From positions 1-64,000 of the forward strand of contig CAJXJK010000016.1 of the NCBI GenBank assembly GCA_913054135.1: a stretch of 64,000 nucleotides of DNA, given 5' to 3'. This document shows, one piece after another, positions 33,075-41,382 of the stretch. This stretch comes from an uncultured Flavobacteriales bacterium (lineage in GTDB: Bacteria > Bacteroidota > Bacteroidia > Flavobacteriales_D > Crocinitomicaceae). Each line of letters opens with the position of its first letter. The first letter of the stretch is position 1. Below the pieces are notes generated by a model. That model was given only the letters and a program-made list of their open reading frames with translations, had not been told where the DNA came from and ran no database searches. A program made the translations under genes and the position numbers.

Positions 33075-34351
33075 CAAAAAAGAAAGCGTTTGTCATAGAT
33101 CACGAGCTACTGAGTCCTCTGTCAATAGGGAAAGAAAACATTATTCCTGCTTTAAGAGAGAATAAGATATCAGATGGCCCAATTGAAGGATTTTCAACTG
33201 ATGGCTTACCGTTTCAGAACGGAGCTGAGATAAGAACTGCGCTCACAGAATACTACCAAAATGAATCAGACGCTATAAAAAAGCTTTGTGGTGTAGATCG
33301 AAAATTTGAACTTATGGCGGCAACGATGGGGCTGTACCAATCTAGGCTACAAAAGCTATTGCCTAATCTGACCCCAGAAAGAACAGGAGTAATTTTAGGC
33401 CTTGGTGCCGAACATATGCCCTTAAAAGATTACGAATCAGAGATGATTGGTTTCATTGAACAAAAGCAAAATGCCGTTTGTGAACTCATTGCACATCTCA
33501 ATTCTAATGGAACTGAATACAGTCATTTGGCAAGTCCATATGATATTTATGCCAACTATTTGGCCAAAAAATTTAATGCAAAAGCATTTCAACATACGAT
33601 CCTAACGGCTTGCGTTTCTTCTACTCAAGCAATTGCTCAGGCCTATGACGCAATCTCTCGAAATGAAGCAGATGTAGTGATTGCTGGTGGAGTTGATTCA
33701 ATAATAAATTTGGTGGCACTCATCTCATTTGGGAAACTAGGCGTTATTGCTGAAACCACTGAGGATGTTATGTGTAAACCATTTGATACAAATCGAAAAG
33801 GAACCACTGCAGGAGAAGCGGCAGGCCTTGCTATTATTGCAAGTGAAAAGTTTGTCAAAGAAAATAATCTTACACCCATTGCCCAGCTATTGGGATACGG
33901 AAATACACTGGATGCTTTCAAAATTACTGCTCCTGACCCATCAGCCGACGGAATGAAAAGAGCAATTAAATCTGCAATTAACAAGAGTGAAGTTGAAACA
34001 CAGCAGTTTGATTACTACTATGCCCACGGGACCGGAACTAGACAAAATGATGCTACAGAGCTAAAAGCCTTTAAAGAAGCTTTTGAAAACCACGCCAATA
34101 AAGTGCCAATATCCACAACAAAAGATAGACACGGACATGCAATTGCCGCGGCAGGAATTCAAGAATTCTCTTTGCTTTTAGAAATGATGAAACACGATTT
34201 TATTCCGTCAAATTTGAATATTGAAAACCCAATTGATAAAGACTTACATTTGGTGAAATCAAATCTCAATCAAAGAATCAATTATGCCCTGACTGCGAAT
34301 TTCGCTTTTGGAGGAATCAATACAGTATTGGCCGTTAAGAATGAAAAATAA
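33071..34351 (+). CDS. Beta-ketoacyl-ACP synthase (KS-alpha type)
   Basis: 426 aa, condenses acyl and malonyl units. Catalytic residues: Cys181 in 'ILTACVSSTQAIAQAYDAIS', His319 in 'YYYAHGTGTRQNDATE', Lys351 and His356 in 'STTKDRHGHAIAAAG' (K-x4-H, as in KS I/II). The nucleophile loop 'TACVSSTQA' and the 'FGKLGVIAE' region are normal for FabF types. The short distance to KS-beta (ATGA overlap) and to the ketoreductase (1-nt overlap) shows tight co-expression. Which acyl starter it uses is unknown. Confidence 0.93.
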   Translation: MTKKKAFVIDHELLSPLSIGKENIIPALRENKISDGPIEGFSTDGLPFQNGAEIRTALTEYYQNESDAIKKLCGVDRKFELMAATMGLYQSRLQKLLPNLTPERTGVILGLGAEHMPLKDYESEMIGFIEQKQNAVCELIAHLNSNGTEYSHLASPYDIYANYLAKKFNAKAFQHTILTACVSSTQAIAQAYDAISRNEADVVIAGGVDSIINLVALISFGKLGVIAETTEDVMCKPFDTNRKGTTAGEAAGLAIIASEKFVKENNLTPIAQLLGYGNTLDAFKITAPDPSADGMKRAIKSAINKSEVETQQFDYYYAHGTGTRQNDATELKAFKEAFENHANKVPISTTKDRHGHAIAAAGIQEFSLLLEMMKHDFIPSNLNIENPIDKDLHLVKSNLNQRINYALTANFAFGGINTVLAVKNEK

Positions 34352-35088
34352 TGGATTTAAAACTACAAGATAAAATAGTACTAATAACCGGAGCTACTGG
34401 CGGCATTGGACGTCAAATTGCAGAGGACTTTGAGAAAGAAGGCGCTAAAGTATTGGTGGTTTATAGGAATCTTCAAAAGTTTGAAAAACTCACAGAAGCG
34501 AATCCCACCATTACAGGATATCATTGTGACTTATTAAAGACTGACGACATAAAGAAAATGATCAAATTGATCGTTGAAGATCATAAACGCATTGACATTT
34601 TAGTGAATTGTGCAGGCGCAGTTGTTGAAGCGCCCTTTGCAATTGTAGATGAAGATCAGATTGAAAAAATGCTTGATATTAATTTGAAATCTGTGATGTA
34701 CTTGACAAAAGCTATACTCAAACCAATGGTGCTTCAAAAAGAGGGATCAATAGTTAATGTGTCATCTATAACGGCTCAAAAAGGTGGTAGGGGAATTGTG
34801 GCATACGCTTCGGCTAAAGCCGGCCTAGACGCATTCACAAGGAGCTTAGCAATAGAGATGGGAAGAAAGAATATCAGAATTAATGGCGTGAGACCTGGAG
34901 CCATTTCAACTGATATGAGTAAAACTTTAAAAGAACGGGCTGAAAATTATATTGCAGAAGCTACGATTTTAGGTAGATTTGGCAACCCAAAAGAAGTATC
35001 AAAGGGAGTTTTATTTTTAGCTTCAAACGAAACTGCTTCTTTTATTACCGGCACCACTTTGAATATTGATGGTGGATTTATGTTGTAA
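34351..35088 (+). CDS. 3-oxoacyl-ACP reductase (FabG-like SDR)
   Basis: 245 aa, typical of FabG. NADP(H) site 'LITGATGGIGRQIAEDFEKE', 'ILVNCAGAVVEAPF', catalytic 'IVNVSSITAQKG' and 'AYASAKAGLDAFTRSLAIEM' with Tyr and Lys of the S-Y-K triad in place. The proofreading 'GRFGNPKEVSKGVLFLAS' and the ending 'GTTLNIDGGFML' are standard. It reduces beta-keto groups made by the KS pair. Its ATG shares one base with the KS-alpha stop (TAATG). Confidence 0.92.
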   Translation: MDLKLQDKIVLITGATGGIGRQIAEDFEKEGAKVLVVYRNLQKFEKLTEANPTITGYHCDLLKTDDIKKMIKLIVEDHKRIDILVNCAGAVVEAPFAIVDEDQIEKMLDINLKSVMYLTKAILKPMVLQKEGSIVNVSSITAQKGGRGIVAYASAKAGLDAFTRSLAIEMGRKNIRINGVRPGAISTDMSKTLKERAENYIAEATILGRFGNPKEVSKGVLFLASNETASFITGTTLNIDGGFML

Positions 35089-35096
35089 TCGATTTT

Positions 35097-35501
35097 ATGC
35101 AATTAGAAGAAGTACTTGAGAATGTTAAAACTGTGATAGATAATTCTATCGGATTTCCTGCAAAGGATATTGAGTTGGAGCAGACATTATTTGACGAGTT
35201 AGGAATAGATTCTATTGATTTAGTTGACATCCTATTTGAACTTGAACATTTATACGGAATTGAACTCAAGATTTCAGATATTGAATCACAAGCGAGAGAA
35301 AGATTGGGTGATCAACCTTATGAAATTGACGGCGTAATTACTCCTGAAGGATTAAAAGTCATTTCAGAATTTATGACCGAAGTAAATCCTGAAAAATTTG
35401 TTGAGGGATTAACAGTACATCAATTGGTACAACTCTTTACAGTGCACTCCCTCTGTAAAATTGTACTTTACAGAATAGACGAAGAAGCTAACAAAACATA
35501 A
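35097..35501 (+). CDS. Acyl carrier protein with C-terminal extension
   Basis: 134 aa. The ACP helix-II motif 'LFDELGIDSIDLVDILFELE' contains the Ser39 that carries 4'-phosphopantetheine. The core (about residues 1-60) is followed by ~70 extra residues ('RERLGDQPYEIDGVITPEGL', 'EFMTEVNPEKFVEGLTVHQL') that go beyond a normal ACP. A C-terminal helical extension of this type is also found in some specialised ACPs. It is the likely carrier for the chain built by the neighbouring KS, KR and DH. It is 8 nt after the reductase gene. Confidence 0.88.
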   Translation: MQLEEVLENVKTVIDNSIGFPAKDIELEQTLFDELGIDSIDLVDILFELEHLYGIELKISDIESQARERLGDQPYEIDGVITPEGLKVISEFMTEVNPEKFVEGLTVHQLVQLFTVHSLCKIVLYRIDEEANKT

Positions 35502-35502
35502 A

Positions 35503-36543
35503 ATGAAAATACTTCTTATTGGGGCATATGGTTATACTGGAAGATTAATCAGTGCTGTATTCCAAAAAGAAAATATCTCTTTTGACATTTGTGGAAGAAA
35601 TGCGAGTGATCTATCAGAAGTTCAAGATCAATTAAGTCTTGTAAACCAGGCTTTCGTTCTTGATGTTTCTGACTCCAGTCAATTAAGCCAAATCATGCCT
35701 TATGACGTAATCGTGAACTGTGCAGGACCATTCACTGAAGAATCATCAGAATTAGTCAATTACATAGCTATTCAAAAAAACAAAACGTACATTGATATTA
35801 CAGGCGAAGTCGGATTCGTTAATGACTCTTATTTGAAAAACAATATAATCGCCACAGAGAATAAAACAAGAATAATTCACTCTTGTGCGTTTGAATCTTT
35901 GATTTCAACCTTAGGATTACGCATACTTTCTGAAGGTGGAAAGTCTTTCAAATCAATTAAAACGTACTATCATTTTAGTAAGAGCAGACCTTCACCCGGA
36001 ACACGTATCACAATGAAAATGAGCAAGTACCGTAAGATTAATTGTGTGCTTAATGGAAAGTGGACACCTTACTCAACTAATAGTGTAGTTTTTAATACAG
36101 GTTTATCCGCCGTTCCCTACCCAATGCCTGAAATGGCATTTTGGAATTGGTCAAAATCAGCTCTTGACATATCAACTCATCTACTCCTAACAAAGGATGA
36201 AGCGCTTTTCACGAACATGAAATCTGAAGACGAAAGTCAGGCATTCTCTGAACTTGAAAAACTCAGAGCACGAAAAAAAGCAGGCCCAACATCCGAAGAA
36301 AGAGAGCTTCAAGAATGCATCTTATATATTGATGGAACTAACACAGAAAAGAGAACTTATCGGGCAATGATTAGTGGCAAAGATATGTATCAAGTAACTG
36401 CTAATTGTGTACTCACCGCTATCAAAGAACTTCAAAATAATGACAGTCACTTCGGAGTGATCAATCCGGCAGATTTATTTGATAGCAAAGAATCTAGAAC
36501 TTTAAGCAATTTAGAATTTAAGATATCAATAAATGAAATCTAA
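35503..36543 (+). CDS. Saccharopine dehydrogenase-like oxidoreductase (possible trans-acting enoyl reductase)
   Basis: 346 aa. N-terminal Rossmann 'ILLIGAYGYTGRLISAVFQK' and 'NCAGPFTEESSELVNYIAIQ', typical of the saccharopine-dehydrogenase NADP-binding family. In several polyketide clusters, members of this family act as trans-acting enoyl reductases or in late tailoring. Here it follows the ACP by 1 nt and overlaps the flavin enzyme by 11 nt, so it may supply the reduction of enoyl-ACP that is otherwise missing within the core cluster. Direct substrate evidence is lacking. Confidence 0.78.
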   Translation: MKILLIGAYGYTGRLISAVFQKENISFDICGRNASDLSEVQDQLSLVNQAFVLDVSDSSQLSQIMPYDVIVNCAGPFTEESSELVNYIAIQKNKTYIDITGEVGFVNDSYLKNNIIATENKTRIIHSCAFESLISTLGLRILSEGGKSFKSIKTYYHFSKSRPSPGTRITMKMSKYRKINCVLNGKWTPYSTNSVVFNTGLSAVPYPMPEMAFWNWSKSALDISTHLLLTKDEALFTNMKSEDESQAFSELEKLRARKKAGPTSEERELQECILYIDGTNTEKRTYRAMISGKDMYQVTANCVLTAIKELQNNDSHFGVINPADLFDSKESRTLSNLEFKISINEI

Positions 36544-38008
36544 GTCATTCGATATCATAATCTTAGGAGGTGGAGTAGGAAGTACACTTTTAAGTATCTC
36601 TTTGCTCAAAAAATCTCCAAAATTTAAAATCCTAATCATTGAAAAAGCGGCTGAATTTCCAAACAAACTAGGAGAATCAACTTCTGATATTACGGCACTT
36701 TTTCTCAGACGTTTGGGTATTGATCACATTTTAAAAGATCATGTCAAAAAAACAGGACTTCGGTTTTTGTACAATGAAACTAATGGAGATAATCTAAATG
36801 ATGTTTCCGAGTTTTCGAGTCCTACTTTTCCAGGGCCGAACAATGGATTTCAATTCAATAGAAAAGTTCTTGATGAACAGTTAATTCAAGAAGCAGAAAA
36901 GTTAGGAGCAACAATTATGCGCCCTGCTGAAATTGAATCTCATGACTTCAAACCTTACCATGTTAAGCTGAAAATAAAAACACAATCCTCTGTTGAAGAG
37001 GTAGAGTCAAAGTGGTTTGTTGACGCATCAGGACGCTCAAGATTTATTCATAATGCACTTCAATGGGATGATGTAAAAACAGTACTGAGCACCTCTGCTA
37101 TTTACGCTCACTTCTCGAATTCGGCTGAGGTTTCAGATTGGAACATACCAGAACATCAATATTGGACAGATTATGCTGTAGGCCATGGCTCTGAGAGCAC
37201 GATTCATTTCATGAAAGATTTTGGTTGGTGGTGGCTCATCAAAATAGATGATGAAAAGTACAGTATTGGCTTTGTTTATGACAATGAAGACTTAAGTATT
37301 GAAAATCCTAAAGAATACTTTTTAGAGCAAATTAAAACTGACCATCAACTCAGTTCAATAGTTGGTAAAGCGAAACATTCTGAGCCTATTCTGATTAAAG
37401 ATGTGCCATACCAAACAAAGGATTTTGTAAAGGACGGCATCATTTTACTTGGAGATAGTGCAGCTTTTGTAGACCCAATGGTTAGCCCAGGAATTGAGAT
37501 GATTTGTCAACAAATTGCAAATCTGAAAGATTTGCTTTACACAGATGTCATTGAGCAAAAACCACAGCCTAAAAAGTGGAGTAAATACAATAAAAGATTC
37601 TCAAAGGGTTACGCCGATCGCATGGAGATTTATAAAAAGGGCTATAATTATATGGGTTCGTATGAACTCCATTCAAATTGGTTGCAGGCCGGACTCTTTG
37701 CTTATTTCGGTTTGTTCGTATTCTCGGCGTACATGACTAGAAATAGAATTAAAAAGCCTCTCACCATTAACTTCATTGATAGAATTGGATTTAACTTTTT
37801 CATTTGGCGTTTGAACAAAATTAAGCGCAAAAGAATGAAACAAAATAGGTTGTCAAATCACAAACCTTCGGCCGTAACTTATTCGGGTTTCTCATACCCA
37901 AAAGGAATGCTTATTTATGGTATTCCCCTCAAAATGTTTTTCAAATTCATTGGTAGATATTTAAAATTAGAAGCCAAAGAATTCAAATTCTTATTCAAAA
38001 AAAAGTGA
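36533..38008 (+). CDS. Flavin-dependent monooxygenase of the halogenase/geranylgeranyl-reductase type
   Basis: 491 aa. FAD motif 'IIILGGGVGSTLLSISLLKK', then 'GESTSDITALFLRRLGI', 'KKTGLRF' (Lys73 matches the catalytic Lys region of FAD halogenases), 'VDASGRSRFIHN' and 'ILLGDSAAFVDPMVSPGIEM'. The halogenase signature WxWxIP appears as Trp232-Trp-Trp-Leu-Ile236-Lys, so Pro is replaced by Lys. It may be a halogenase or an oxygenase that modifies the ACP-bound product. C-terminal basic helical segments (KIKRKRMKQNRLS) are unusual. It overlaps the hydrolase start (GTGA). Confidence 0.82.
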   Translation: MKSKSFDIIILGGGVGSTLLSISLLKKSPKFKILIIEKAAEFPNKLGESTSDITALFLRRLGIDHILKDHVKKTGLRFLYNETNGDNLNDVSEFSSPTFPGPNNGFQFNRKVLDEQLIQEAEKLGATIMRPAEIESHDFKPYHVKLKIKTQSSVEEVESKWFVDASGRSRFIHNALQWDDVKTVLSTSAIYAHFSNSAEVSDWNIPEHQYWTDYAVGHGSESTIHFMKDFGWWWLIKIDDEKYSIGFVYDNEDLSIENPKEYFLEQIKTDHQLSSIVGKAKHSEPILIKDVPYQTKDFVKDGIILLGDSAAFVDPMVSPGIEMICQQIANLKDLLYTDVIEQKPQPKKWSKYNKRFSKGYADRMEIYKKGYNYMGSYELHSNWLQAGLFAYFGLFVFSAYMTRNRIKKPLTINFIDRIGFNFFIWRLNKIKRKRMKQNRLSNHKPSAVTYSGFSYPKGMLIYGIPLKMFFKFIGRYLKLEAKEFKFLFKKK

Positions 38009-38901
38009 GTAAGCTCTTGAACATATTTACTTCATTTTTTTGGGTCAAACTGTATGTTGATCTCAAATACAAATGGCGTGGTTTAAAACTTTACACCATA
38101 GAAACTGATGAGTTCACCATAAAATATTGGGACAATAAGAGCGACCAAGAGCCTCTACTGTTAATTCAAGCTTTTGCAGCCGAAGCTCATTATAGTTGGC
38201 ACTTTCAAATTGGTGCTCTACACAAAAAATTTCGTCTTATTGTACCCAACTTCATCTATTTTGGAGGCAGTGAAAAAAAAGGAAAGAAGTCATTCTCTAT
38301 TGATGAGCAATTAAAGGCCGTTGAGCAACTTATAGAGCAACTTGAAATTGATAGGCTACTAATTTGCGGCGCATCTTATGGAGGGGTTATAGGAACAGAA
38401 TACACGCACAGACATCCTGAAAAAGTAAAAAAATTAGTGCTCACAAATAGTCCTCTAAAATACAATGCTGAGAGCGACCTAAAAAAGATATTGAGTGAGT
38501 TTAAAATGGAAACCAAAGGTGAACTATTGGTTCCTTCTAACCATAAAGAACTTCACGCTCTATTTGGTATTTCCTATTTTAAGAAGCCTCGGGTACCAGC
38601 ATTCTTGTTCAAGTCCATTTATAAAAATCTGTATCAAAACTTAGATAACAAAAGGGCCTTAGTAAACGAATCTACCAAAGAATTGAAGCGTTTAGAGAAT
38701 AGAGAATATAAGTTTGATCTTCCTACCCTACTCATTTGGGGTGAACAAGACAGAATTTGTCCCTTATACATTGGTGAGCAATTAACCGAACACTTTCAAC
38801 CTCATGCTGAATTGAAAGTTATTCCTAAAACCGCTCACATGCCCAATTATGAAAAGGCCAAAAAGTACAACAAGATATTAATTGAGTTTTTAAAGAGGTA
38901 A
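38005..38901 (+). CDS. Alpha/beta hydrolase
   Basis: 298 aa from GTG 38005 (GTGA overlap with the flavin enzyme). The nucleophile elbow is 'LLICGASYGGVIGTEYTHRH' (G-x-S-x-G with Ser), the acid lies in 'LLIWGEQDRICPLYIG', and the His in 'PKTAHMPNYEKAKKYN'. The usual oxyanion region is 'LIQAFAAEAHYSWHF'. No signal peptide. It probably releases or edits the acyl chain (thioesterase-like) at the end of the cluster, but hydrolysis of another ester is possible. Confidence 0.85.
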   Translation: MSKLLNIFTSFFWVKLYVDLKYKWRGLKLYTIETDEFTIKYWDNKSDQEPLLLIQAFAAEAHYSWHFQIGALHKKFRLIVPNFIYFGGSEKKGKKSFSIDEQLKAVEQLIEQLEIDRLLICGASYGGVIGTEYTHRHPEKVKKLVLTNSPLKYNAESDLKKILSEFKMETKGELLVPSNHKELHALFGISYFKKPRVPAFLFKSIYKNLYQNLDNKRALVNESTKELKRLENREYKFDLPTLLIWGEQDRICPLYIGEQLTEHFQPHAELKVIPKTAHMPNYEKAKKYNKILIEFLKR

Positions 38902-39393
38902 TCACCTTCTCCACTCTACAAATGAAACGTAAGCCATTACGACCAATAGTATGGCTCCCCAAATATAAAGCACTACTGGTAGCGTTTCAATGCCGTCATA
39001 CGAAGCGAAGAAACCCCATAAAAACATGGCTCCAGCCTTTGTTAAAACAGAAATCCACATGACTAAGTGTAGACGTGACTCATGTGGGGTACACCTATCA
39101 GCATGATATTTTAGTTCATCAATAAACTCATGAACCAAACGAGTAATGAAAGAGGCAATGAATATTGGCAGCATGGCTATCGGATACCAATACATTGCAA
39201 CCAAGGACATCTCCATTATCATTGAAGCGACTAAGATATTTCTATGCGTCTGAAACTCTTGATCAGTGATATCTTTCTCAGCCAGTTTTTTGTGGGTCAT
39301 TGCATCCCAAGACCAAGCTATGGTAAATAGCGTAGCCGAACCCAAAATTAGAAGAGCCCACATTGCAGGTGATGTATTGCCCAGGCTATCCAT
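38902..39393 (-). CDS. Four-helix membrane protein with a His/Glu-rich loop
   Basis: 163 aa. Four hydrophobic spans (about 11-30, 50-75, 108-128, 135-158). The loop between spans 2 and 3 has 'HEFIDELKYHADRCTPHESR', followed by LHLVMW: several His/Glu/Asp residues close to the membrane, which could bind metal. No family is recognised. It is convergent with the cluster, and overlaps the UbiA gene's 3' end by 8 nt on the minus strand, so it is co-transcribed with UbiA. Confidence 0.6.
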   Translation of the reverse strand: MDSLGNTSPAMWALLILGSATLFTIAWSWDAMTHKKLAEKDITDQEFQTHRNILVASMIMEMSLVAMYWYPIAMLPIFIASFITRLVHEFIDELKYHADRCTPHESRLHLVMWISVLTKAGAMFLWGFFASYDGIETLPVVLYIWGAILLVVMAYVSFVEWRR

Positions 39394-40228
39394 ACAAACT
39401 AAATACTAACATGACTAGAAATATGAGAACACAGCACATTAAGTTGAATGTCTGACTCCAAAATTTTACGTTTTTTCCTTTCAGCAAAAACATAAGGTTG
39501 ATGGTTCGATAAGCAAAAACGACAAATAAGTAAACACTGATATGAGCAAAACGCGGCTCAAGAAAAAAGGGCATGATAGATAAGGCATTTATCAGCATCA
39601 TGATATGAATAGAGTTCTTTTCACCAACCACGACAGGTAAACTCTTGACTCCCAACTCAGCATCTTTTTTCACATCAGGCAAATCTCTCACAACAGACCC
39701 AATAACAACCTGAAAAGAGACAAATGCAAACAAGACAATGACGTTTTCATTAAGGCCGTCTCCAGCTCCTATTAGCACCAACGAACCCCAAACTAAACCA
39801 ATGAGTAAATTCTTAACTATGAAGACATTCTTTAATCTCAATTGCTTACCGTTCATATTTAATGACAAAGAATAAGCCGTACCTATTACGGCACCTATAG
39901 CCAATATCATTAAAGTGAATTTGGTGAGCCATAAAAATGAAAGAGGAATCAAGACAAAGAAAAATAGTGCCCCAACAAACTGATGCAATCTATTGCTAAA
40001 AAAGGATGTTAAATTGAACTTTAAACCTTCGTTTTGGTCAATTGAATCGTTCAATCTATAAACCAAAAAGACGCCAACAATATTGATAGCAGTTAATAAA
40101 GAAGCGGCGTTCCAATCTTGCTCAGAGCTAATCACAAAACCTGAAAACAAAAGGCCAGTGGCCGCTAAAAAGAATAAGGCAAGATTCTTAAACTTTGTGT
40201 CTTCTTGATATTTGGGTTTCGGACTCAT
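39386..40228 (-). CDS. UbiA family prenyltransferase-like membrane protein
   Basis: 280 aa from ATG 40228; a longer reading from TTG 40258 adds only ten residues. Multi-span membrane protein with the two Asp-rich UbiA motifs: 'YRLNDSIDQNEG' (family: NDxxDxxxD) and 'RDLPDVKKDAELGVKSLPVV' (family: DxxxDxxxG). The UbiA family transfers prenyl groups to aromatic acceptors. By position it may act on the product of the KS cluster at 31655-38901, though it is on the opposite strand. It is the upstream gene of the 38902-39393 membrane protein. Confidence 0.82.
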   Translation of the reverse strand: MSPKPKYQEDTKFKNLALFFLAATGLLFSGFVISSEQDWNAASLLTAINIVGVFLVYRLNDSIDQNEGLKFNLTSFFSNRLHQFVGALFFFVLIPLSFLWLTKFTLMILAIGAVIGTAYSLSLNMNGKQLRLKNVFIVKNLLIGLVWGSLVLIGAGDGLNENVIVLFAFVSFQVVIGSVVRDLPDVKKDAELGVKSLPVVVGEKNSIHIMMLINALSIMPFFLEPRFAHISVYLFVVFAYRTINLMFLLKGKNVKFWSQTFNLMCCVLIFLVMLVFSLYG

Positions 40229-40276
40229 TCTTTTGTGAAAATCGGCATTAATTTTCAATTAATCAGAATTTAACAC

Positions 40277-40314
40277 AAAAAAGCCCCTCCCAATTGGTAA
40301 CAGGGAGAGGCTTT
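40277..40314 (-). terminator. Intrinsic terminator, minus strand
   Basis: AGCCCCTCCC (40282-40291) pairs with GGGAGAGGCT (40303-40312), followed on the minus strand by a T-run. It ends the OmpA-family gene. Confidence 0.82.
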
Positions 40315-40337
40315 GATTTTTGGTTTGTTGTTGCTCT

Positions 40338-41303
40338 TTAATTAGCAGAGATTAGTTCAAATAACTTGCTCAAATCTGGTGCTATAATAATTTCAATTCT
40401 TCTGTTTTTAGCCTTGTCGTTAGGATCTACAGGATGGTATTCTGAACGCCCTGCAGCTGTAATTTGCATAGGATCCATTTCACTATTGGCTAACATGATT
40501 TTAACTACTGATGTCGCTCTTAATACACTTAATTCCCAGTTGTCTTGCGGATGTGATGAAGAATTCATTGCGTCTGAATCAGTGTGACCTTCAACAATAA
40601 TGTCTACATCTTTTTGTGTTTCTAATACTTTTGATAAATCAATCAATGCCGATTTCCCGTCAGGATTCACATTCGTTTTTCCTGATGCAAAAAGCAATTT
40701 CGCCTCCATAGAAATGTAAATTTTTCCATCTCTTTCTTCAACCGTAATCCCTTTGTCTTTAAAGCCAATTAGAGCTTCAGCTATTTTTGCTCTTAACTGC
40801 TCAACTGCTAATTCTTGTTCTTTGATTATTGTTTCAAGCTCTGCAATTCGAGCTTCTTTTTCAACCAATACTTTCTCTCTTTGATTCAGCTCTTTCTCTA
40901 AAGCGTTCAGTCTATCTTCTTTCTTTTGAAGCTCAACCCTCGTCTTTTCTAAATCATTAATCAACTTAGCCGTTTCAACCGAACCGTTTGATAAAACTTT
41001 GGCGTACTTTTTCTCTAGAGCCTCATTGGTTTGAGAAACTCTGTCGTACTCGGCTGATAATTTATTAAACTCAGATTTTGTGCTTTCATTTTCAGCTCTC
41101 AATTTCACAGCCTCCTTTTCTAACACATCCGTGTGAGACTTAAGTTCAGCTAATTTATTCTCAGCATCCAAGGCTTTGGTTTTGAAACCAGCATCCTCTT
41201 CTTGGCATTTTTTATAGTTCGCCTCTAAATCTTGATATTTCTTCAGTGGCACACACGAAGTGAAAATTAATAGTGCCGATATGTAAAATAAGTGCTTCAT
41301 CAT
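40338..41303 (-). CDS. OmpA-family lipoprotein with long coiled coil
   Basis: 321 aa; lipoprotein signal MMKHLFYISALLIFTSC. Residues ~20-190 are a heptad-like coiled coil ('KYQDLEANYKKCQEED', 'LEKELNQREKVLVEKEARIA'). The C-terminal OmpA domain (about 200-310) has the peptidoglycan-binding signature 'VEGHTDSDAMNSSSHPQDN', 'NWELSVLRATSVVKIML' and 'AAGRSEYHPVDPNDKAKNRR'. It anchors the outer membrane to peptidoglycan. Single gene with its own terminator. Confidence 0.93.
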   Translation of the reverse strand: MMKHLFYISALLIFTSCVPLKKYQDLEANYKKCQEEDAGFKTKALDAENKLAELKSHTDVLEKEAVKLRAENESTKSEFNKLSAEYDRVSQTNEALEKKYAKVLSNGSVETAKLINDLEKTRVELQKKEDRLNALEKELNQREKVLVEKEARIAELETIIKEQELAVEQLRAKIAEALIGFKDKGITVEERDGKIYISMEAKLLFASGKTNVNPDGKSALIDLSKVLETQKDVDIIVEGHTDSDAMNSSSHPQDNWELSVLRATSVVKIMLANSEMDPMQITAAGRSEYHPVDPNDKAKNRRIEIIIAPDLSKLFELISAN

Positions 41304-41382
41304 TCTGTCTCAATCATACAAATATCAACAGAAAATGCTCGTGAGAACAGGCCTAGCCCGTGTAGTTATGAACAGCAATTTT

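Noticed and set aside
31655-38901. Possible flexirubin or aryl polyene cluster.
   Set aside because: No tyrosine ammonia-lyase, AMP ligase, DarA/DarB-type enzymes or exporter genes are present, and the enzyme set differs; the cluster is described as unclassified instead.
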